Shown here piece by piece: positions 53,835-57,411 of a DNA stretch of 57,411 nucleotides. The DNA comes from Acetobacteraceae bacterium (GTDB lineage Bacteria; Pseudomonadota; Alphaproteobacteria; Acetobacterales; Acetobacteraceae). The position numbers and the translations under genes are program-made. Where the stretch lies: the NCBI GenBank assembly GCA_024280945.1, contig JAMXLO010000046.1, positions 1 through 57,411 on the forward strand, given 5' to 3'. Numbering within the stretch: position 1 is the stretch's first letter; every line of letters begins with the position of its first letter. Under the pieces are notes generated by a model that worked only from the letters and a program-made list of their open reading frames with translations, made no database searches and was not told where the DNA came from.

Positions 53835-54568
53835 GCTGCCAACGAACGCTGCATGTCGTGCGTCACCTGCGCTACCAGGGCTGCGTAGGCCGGCGTAAGG
53901 CGTGCCTCTGGGCCAGGCTGCAACGGAGAGGCAAGCTCGTGATCGATTCGCCCCGGACGCGGCGTCATCAGCACGATGCGGCGCGCGAGAAACGCCGCCT
54001 CATAGATCGAATGTGTGACGAACACGACCGTGCAGCGCAGGTCCTGCCACAGCGACAGCAGGTCTTCCTGCAACTTGTGCCGGGTGAACTCGTCCAGGGC
54101 AGCGAACGGCTCATCCATCAGTAACAGGCGAGGCCGTGTCACCAGGGCGCGGGCGATGGAGACGCGCATGCGCATTCCGCCAGAGAGCTGGCGAGGCCGT
54201 GCAGCCTCGAAGCCCTTCAGGCCAACGCGATGCAACGCTGTGTGCACTTCGGGCATCGCCTGTTTCAGTGGCGTCCTCCTCAGCCGTAACGGCAGAAACA
54301 CGTTGTCCGCCGCACTCGCCCATGGCAGCAAAGTGGCATCCTGGAACACGAAGCCAATGTCACCTGGTTTGGGGGCGTGTCCCGGATCCCATGCCAGCAA
54401 TCCGCTGTCAGGCTGATCCAGCCCAGCGATCAGCCGCAATAGAGTCGACTTGCCGCAGCCCGAAGGCCCGAGAATTGCGACGAAATCGCCCGCGCCGATA
54501 TCGAGCGACACGTCATGCAATGCCTCCATGCCACCGAAGCGCCGGCCGACTCCTGACAGCCGCAGCAC
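53831..54568 (-). CDS. ABC transporter ATP-binding protein (NitT/TauT/SsuB type)
   Basis: The 245-residue protein has Walker A GPSGCGKST (about 34-42), Q-loop FQDATLLPWASA (about 76-87), signature LSGGMRMRVSIARAL (about 124-138), Walker B LLLMDEPFAALDEFTR (about 144-159) and H-loop THS. It powers the adjacent permease. The start appears to be GTG 54568, because LRLSGVGRRFGG is the usual N-terminus. A palindromic repeat ends just two bases upstream, so no normal ribosome site is visible. Translation start should therefore be checked. It overlaps the permease start at its end. Confidence 0.9.
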   Translation of the reverse strand: MLRLSGVGRRFGGMEALHDVSLDIGAGDFVAILGPSGCGKSTLLRLIAGLDQPDSGLLAWDPGHAPKPGDIGFVFQDATLLPWASAADNVFLPLRLRRTPLKQAMPEVHTALHRVGLKGFEAARPRQLSGGMRMRVSIARALVTRPRLLLMDEPFAALDEFTRHKLQEDLLSLWQDLRCTVVFVTHSIYEAAFLARRIVLMTPRPGRIDHELASPLQPGPEARLTPAYAALVAQVTHDMQRSLAA

Positions 54569-54570
54569 GT

Positions 54571-54615
54571 GTCATTGCGAGCGAAGCGAAGCAGTCCCCA
54601 TGGACCTTGCTTCGC
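54571..54615. repeat. REP-like palindromic element before the ATPase gene
   Basis: GTCATTGCGAGCGAAGCGAAGC is followed by GTCC-CCAT-GGAC and a TGCTTCGC arm, so GCGAAGCA (54586-54593) pairs with TGCTTCGC (54608-54615) to form an imperfect hairpin. The opening sequence is a very widespread bacterial repeat. It sits between the binding protein and ATPase genes and ends two bases before the ATPase start. Confidence 0.75.
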
Positions 54616-54647
54616 CGCCGCTCTCCCTGTCGGACCGCAGGTGCATG

Positions 54648-55628
54648 CTATTTCTTCATCTCCATCCCGACGCGCTGGTCAACAAATCGCAGCGTATAGG
54701 CCCTCGTCACGTCCAGCCCCTTCGGGTAGACCCCGACATCGGCCATTGAGCGGTAGAATTCCTGCCATCGCGCATCTGTCATCGCACCGATGCCGAGTTC
54801 TAATGCATCGCCGGAATCGACGATGCCATGTGCCTTCATCACCTCGCGCCCATATGCCAGCAGCGCATCCGTCATCTCAGGGTTGTCCTGTTTGATCAGC
54901 TGGTTCGCTGGCGCCGGATCGCCGTACAGGTAGGAGTACCATCCCTCGATTGACGCATTGATGAAGCGCTGCGTCAGGTCGGGTTTGTCGCTCACCAGCT
55001 TCCTGCTTGTGGTGACGATATTCGCATAGCCGGCATAGCCCGCATCGGCGAGCAGCAGCACGACCGGCCTCTCGCGCGTCGCCTGTTCGACGGCGAACGG
55101 CTCGGATCCGAGATAACCCTGTTGCACCAGCGTCTTGTCAGCAAGGAACGGCTGCAGGTTGAACGTGTAGGTGCGGATCTGCGCATCGCCGTAGCCGTAC
55201 TTACCAGCAAGAAAACGCCACCAACCGGCGCGAGTATCCGCCCCGATCAGGATTGGTTTGCCCTTCAGCGCCACGAAGCTGTCATTGCCCTGCCCAGGAT
55301 GCGCGATCAGTACCGACGGATCCTTCTGAAACATCGCAGCGACGGCGACGAACGGCAGGTTCTGCTGAACGAACTCGATGGCCCGGCCACCACCAAGATT
55401 GAAGTCCAGCCGTCCTGCCATCATCAGCTGCATCTGGTTCACTTGCGGGCCGCCTTGGCGAATGGTCACCTGCAAGCCGTGCCGCGCATACAGACCTGTG
55501 GCGACCGCCTGGTAGTAGCCGCCGTATTCCGCCTCGGCCAGCCAATCGAGTCCGAAACTGATCGCGTCTTCCGCGCATGCTGCGGCACTGCCAACCAGCA
55601 GGATCAGAATTGCGGCAAGCCATTGCAT
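54648..55628 (-). CDS. ABC transporter substrate-binding protein (NMT1/ThiY-like)
   Basis: The 326-residue protein has a signal peptide (MQWLAAILILLVGSAAACAE, about 1-20). The mature start is SFGLDWLAEAEYGGYYQAVATGLY, then VTIRQGGPQVNQMQLMMAGRLDFNLGG, the pattern of the NMT1/ThiY-like binding proteins. FALKG-type blocks follow (FVALKGKPILIGADTRAGWW). It would bind an amine, pyrimidine precursor, sulfonate or similar compound for the ATPase and permease downstream. ATG 55628 has a GAGG site. No TPP riboswitch fits in the 64 bases before it, so a thiamine link is unproven. The three genes form one leftward operon. Confidence 0.88.
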   Translation of the reverse strand: MQWLAAILILLVGSAAACAEDAISFGLDWLAEAEYGGYYQAVATGLYARHGLQVTIRQGGPQVNQMQLMMAGRLDFNLGGGRAIEFVQQNLPFVAVAAMFQKDPSVLIAHPGQGNDSFVALKGKPILIGADTRAGWWRFLAGKYGYGDAQIRTYTFNLQPFLADKTLVQQGYLGSEPFAVEQATRERPVVLLLADAGYAGYANIVTTSRKLVSDKPDLTQRFINASIEGWYSYLYGDPAPANQLIKQDNPEMTDALLAYGREVMKAHGIVDSGDALELGIGAMTDARWQEFYRSMADVGVYPKGLDVTRAYTLRFVDQRVGMEMKK

Positions 55629-55692
55629 GTAGACCTCGATTCGCGCCGTGGCCTCCCCATCCTGCACAATGGCGCTGCGATCGGGGAGAGGC

Positions 55693-56028
55693 ATGGCGGA
55701 ACCGCGGCTGAAGGCTGGTTTGTGGGTGAAGATGGCGTTGCGATTGGCGGACCGCGACGGCCGGCCCGGCGTTGTGCTGCGCAAAGGCGATCCCGATTCC
55801 GGCGGCGTCCTGGTGGTGCTGCGCGGCCGAGAGGGGCTCTGCGTGCTGTCTCAAGTGCGCGCGGGCGACGGAGCGCTGGCCTGGATGCGCGGCACCGGTG
55901 TCGACCCGGTCGACCAGGCAGCTGTCGACGCTTACGTTGCGCGCCAGGTCAGGTTCGATCCCGACATATGGGTGCTCGAGTTCGATGTGCCGGACCTGAC
56001 GCCGCCATTCGAAGGACGGCTGGTCTGA
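55693..56028 (+). CDS. DUF1491 family protein
   Basis: The 111-residue protein starts MAEPRLKAGLWVKMALRLADRDG, then GDPDSGGVLVVLRGREG (about 32-48) and DPDIWVLEFDVPD (about 87-99). These are landmarks of the DUF1491 family of alphaproteobacteria, which has no known function. It has no signal peptide and a mixed alpha/beta composition. ATG 55693 is preceded by GGGAGAGG. It diverges from the binding protein gene with only 64 bases between, so promoters must overlap. The family is often near murein or cell-division genes, but not here. Confidence 0.86.
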   Translation: MAEPRLKAGLWVKMALRLADRDGRPGVVLRKGDPDSGGVLVVLRGREGLCVLSQVRAGDGALAWMRGTGVDPVDQAAVDAYVARQVRFDPDIWVLEFDVPDLTPPFEGRLV

Positions 56029-56192
56029 CGCACCAGTAGCTGCCAACCTATTTCACGCTGGAATTGCGATTTAACTGGCGTCTCATTGCTGGCCACGCCT
56101 AGTGTCCGACCTGGGTGGTCGATCGCACTGCTCCAAAGACATAACGACACGCACGGCCACCCCAGGGCAATATCGCAACGGGGAGACGCAGT

Positions 56193-56528
56193 ATGTTGTT
56201 TTGCTTAACAGCAGACTACACGCCACAAGCGCTGAATGCGATGCGGGAAAATCCGAACACAAACCGTCGCGAAGCCGTTACCCAGCTGTTGGAGGCCGCG
56301 GGTGGCAGGCTCGTCGAGATGTATGGCACCTCGGGCAGTGGACCGGGTGCGCTGGTGATTTTCGACGTGCCCGACCCACAGATGGCACCTGCTATGTGCG
56401 GTGTCGCCGTGTCGTCCGGTTCCATTCAGAACGTCAAGTTGACGCGCCTCTTCGCTATGGACGAGATCACAGGCATTCGCCAGAAGGCGAGGCAGATCCG
56501 CGGAGCCTACAGGCCGCCAGGTCAATAA
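56193..56528 (+). CDS. GYD-domain protein
   Basis: The 111-residue protein starts MLFCLTADYTPQALNAMRENP and contains RREAVTQLLEAAGGRLVEMYGTSG, GPGALVIFDVPDPQMAPAMCGVAVSSG and RLFAMDEI. This is the GYD family, small ferredoxin-like-fold proteins of unknown function. ATG 56193 follows GGGGAGACGCAGT. It stands alone between DUF1491 and a MaoC gene. A strong hairpin terminator overlaps its TAA. No signal peptide or metal-binding cluster is visible. It is annotated by fold resemblance, and the role is not known. Confidence 0.85.
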   Translation: MLFCLTADYTPQALNAMRENPNTNRREAVTQLLEAAGGRLVEMYGTSGSGPGALVIFDVPDPQMAPAMCGVAVSSGSIQNVKLTRLFAMDEITGIRQKARQIRGAYRPPGQ

Positions 56529-56567
56529 TCATGCTTGGGGGGCGCAGGAGCGCCCCCCAAGCATGAT
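56528..56567. terminator. Very strong hairpin terminator overlapping the GYD stop codon
   Basis: ATCATGCTTGGGGGGCGC (56528-56545) and its exact complement (56550-56567) form a perfect 18-base-pair stem closed by an AGGA tetraloop. The first base of the stem is the last base of the TAA stop. No T-run follows. It should stop or protect transcripts from either direction. Confidence 0.85.
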
Positions 56568-56724
56568 CAAGGCGACAGGCTCGCCCCGCAATCTGAGAGC
56601 CGCTTAGCAATATGGCCGAATTTGCTCCTGGGCGAAGGATTACCAGTGAAGCCGCCTCGACGAGGCTTGTCCCGGCCATCTGGACCGGCACACTGGTGGG
56701 TCCCGGCAGCGAAGGAGCAGTGCA

Positions 56725-57183
56725 ATGCCCGGCCTGTATTTCGAAGAGTTCCGTGAAGGCCAGACCTTCGATCATGCGCTCAGCCGCACCGTGACAGAGA
56801 TGGACAATGTGCTGTTCAGCACGCTCACCCTGAACCCGCAGCCGCTGCATCTGGATGAGGAATTTGCCAGAACCACCGAATTCGGTCAGCGCATCGTCAA
56901 CTCGCTGTTCACCCTGGGGCTGATGATCGGCATGACCGTCGGTGACACCACTCTCGGCACTACCATCGCCAATCTCGGCATGAACAAGGTCGAGTTCCCC
57001 AAACCGGTGTTCCACGGCGATACGATCCGCGCTCGCACCATCGTCCGCTCGCTGCGCGCGTCGAAGTCACGCCCCAATGCCGGAGTGGTGGAGTTTGAGC
57101 ATCAGGCATTCAATCAGCGTGGCGAAATGGTCGCCACCTGCCTGCGCGCCGCATTCATGAGGCGCCGGCCGGCTGCCACGTGA
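56725..57183 (+). CDS. MaoC-family dehydratase (hot-dog fold)
   Basis: The 152-residue protein has the hydratase-2 motif: the N-terminal MPGLYFEEFREGQTFDHA (about 1-18), NPQPLHLDEEFA (about 37-48) with the catalytic Asp/His pair, and FGQRIVNSLFTLGLMIGM (about 53-70). It hydrates enoyl-CoA-type compounds, for example mesaconyl-CoA or acyl-CoA intermediates. A GGAGCAG ribosome site precedes ATG 56725. No acyl-CoA ligase neighbour is immediately next to it. A second short gene begins 92 bases after its stop. The substrate is not fixed by the sequence. Confidence 0.88.
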   Translation: MPGLYFEEFREGQTFDHALSRTVTEMDNVLFSTLTLNPQPLHLDEEFARTTEFGQRIVNSLFTLGLMIGMTVGDTTLGTTIANLGMNKVEFPKPVFHGDTIRARTIVRSLRASKSRPNAGVVEFEHQAFNQRGEMVATCLRAAFMRRRPAAT

Positions 57184-57274
57184 GATTTCTTCATGCGGAT
57201 GGTGAAAAGTTCTCTTTTGTTCTGCGCCTCCCGACGACCTATCTCGCGGAAGGTCGGTGCAGGAGGCATGAAAC

Positions 57275-57411
57275 ATGAATGCCCGCTTATGGTTGCAGAT
57301 GCTGCAGCGGTGGTTGGAACAGCCCGAAACGAGCGAGGACCACGTCGATAGACGGCAAGTGCAACAGGACCGCGCTCAACTTGAAATGCGAAAAGCCCAG
57401 GCGACCGCGTG
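57275..57411 (+). CDS. Start of a small hypothetical gene, cut by the window edge
   Basis: An AGGAGG lies eight bases before ATG 57275. The frame then stays open to the end, reading MNARLWLQMLQRWLEQPE, an amphipathic helix, then a charged Gln/Arg-rich helix. At least 45 residues are present. I do not recognise a family. A start at 57268 gives only 27 codons and a stop, so it was rejected. Confidence 0.6.
   Translation, partial: MNARLWLQMLQRWLEQPETSEDHVDRRQVQQDRAQLEMRKAQATA

Noticed and set aside
55629-55692. A TPP riboswitch before the NMT1/ThiY-like binding protein
   Set aside because: Only 64 bases are available and they include the start region of the divergent DUF1491 gene; no thi-box pattern is present.

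Overview
The window is high-GC DNA from an alphaproteobacterium, most likely of the Acetobacteraceae/Rhodospirillales type. The evidence is the groESL operon with a CIRCE element, the thrS-infC pair, glmU-glmS, and the cluster proC / ybjN / ubiK / hldD / lgt / midA / pgeF / lipoprotein / prs. It also has an NDUFA9-like gene, a DUF3108 protein, a DUF1491 protein and one tRNA-Val(CAC). It reads as chromosome. I see no CRISPR array, prophage, integrase or intact insertion sequence. The placement is inferred from gene content and order; no database search was run.

Layout. 0-3.7 kb: divergent catabolic genes (GMC oxidoreductase and 2-hydroxyacid dehydrogenase leftwards; Ldh2-type dehydrogenase, amidohydrolase and a small secreted protein rightwards). 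3.7-5.9 kb: groESL under CIRCE. 5.9-8.6 kb: a leftward set of phosphodiesterase, cupin and an unknown protein made of two repeats. 8.6-10 kb: a 5'-truncated glutamine synthetase remnant lying tail to tail over a Sul-like dihydropteroate synthase. 10-15.6 kb: VOC protein, double cupin, lipoprotein, tRNA-Val, DUF3108 protein, and a HlyD/DHA2 efflux pair. 15.6-19.5 kb: phosphatase and glmU-glmS (UDP-GlcNAc synthesis). 19.5-26.8 kb: Cys-rich protein, DUF4239 membrane protein, acyl-CoA ligase, infC with a probable AUA start, thrS, glycosyltransferase.

27-33 kb: hydrolase, short-chain epimerase-like protein, a large serine hydrolase with N-terminal repeats, GST, NDUFA9-like protein, TetR regulator. 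33-41.5 kb: ThuA-like protein, proC, ybjN, ubiK, then an overlapping rightward run hldD-lgt-midA and pgeF-lipoprotein-prs (envelope, respiratory assembly, nucleotide metabolism). 41.6-50.6 kb: flavin monooxygenase, GST, histidine phosphatase, a decayed HD gene, guaA, flavin disulfide oxidoreductase, SET-domain protein, HD metalloprotein. 50.6-57.4 kb: an orphan oligopeptide-type binding protein, a three-gene NitT/TauT-type ABC importer, DUF1491, GYD and MaoC proteins, and the start of a further small gene.

The points most worth a second look are the chromosomal Sul-type FolP, the BTRD-plus-beta-lactamase protein resembling polyglycine hydrolases, the non-AUG infC start, a palindromic repeat inserted in frame in midA, an Ldh2-family protein without the usual catalytic motif, the two-repeat unknown protein, and short palindromic elements placed at gene starts and ends. 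I did not find a clear multi-gene defence or other wholly new system.
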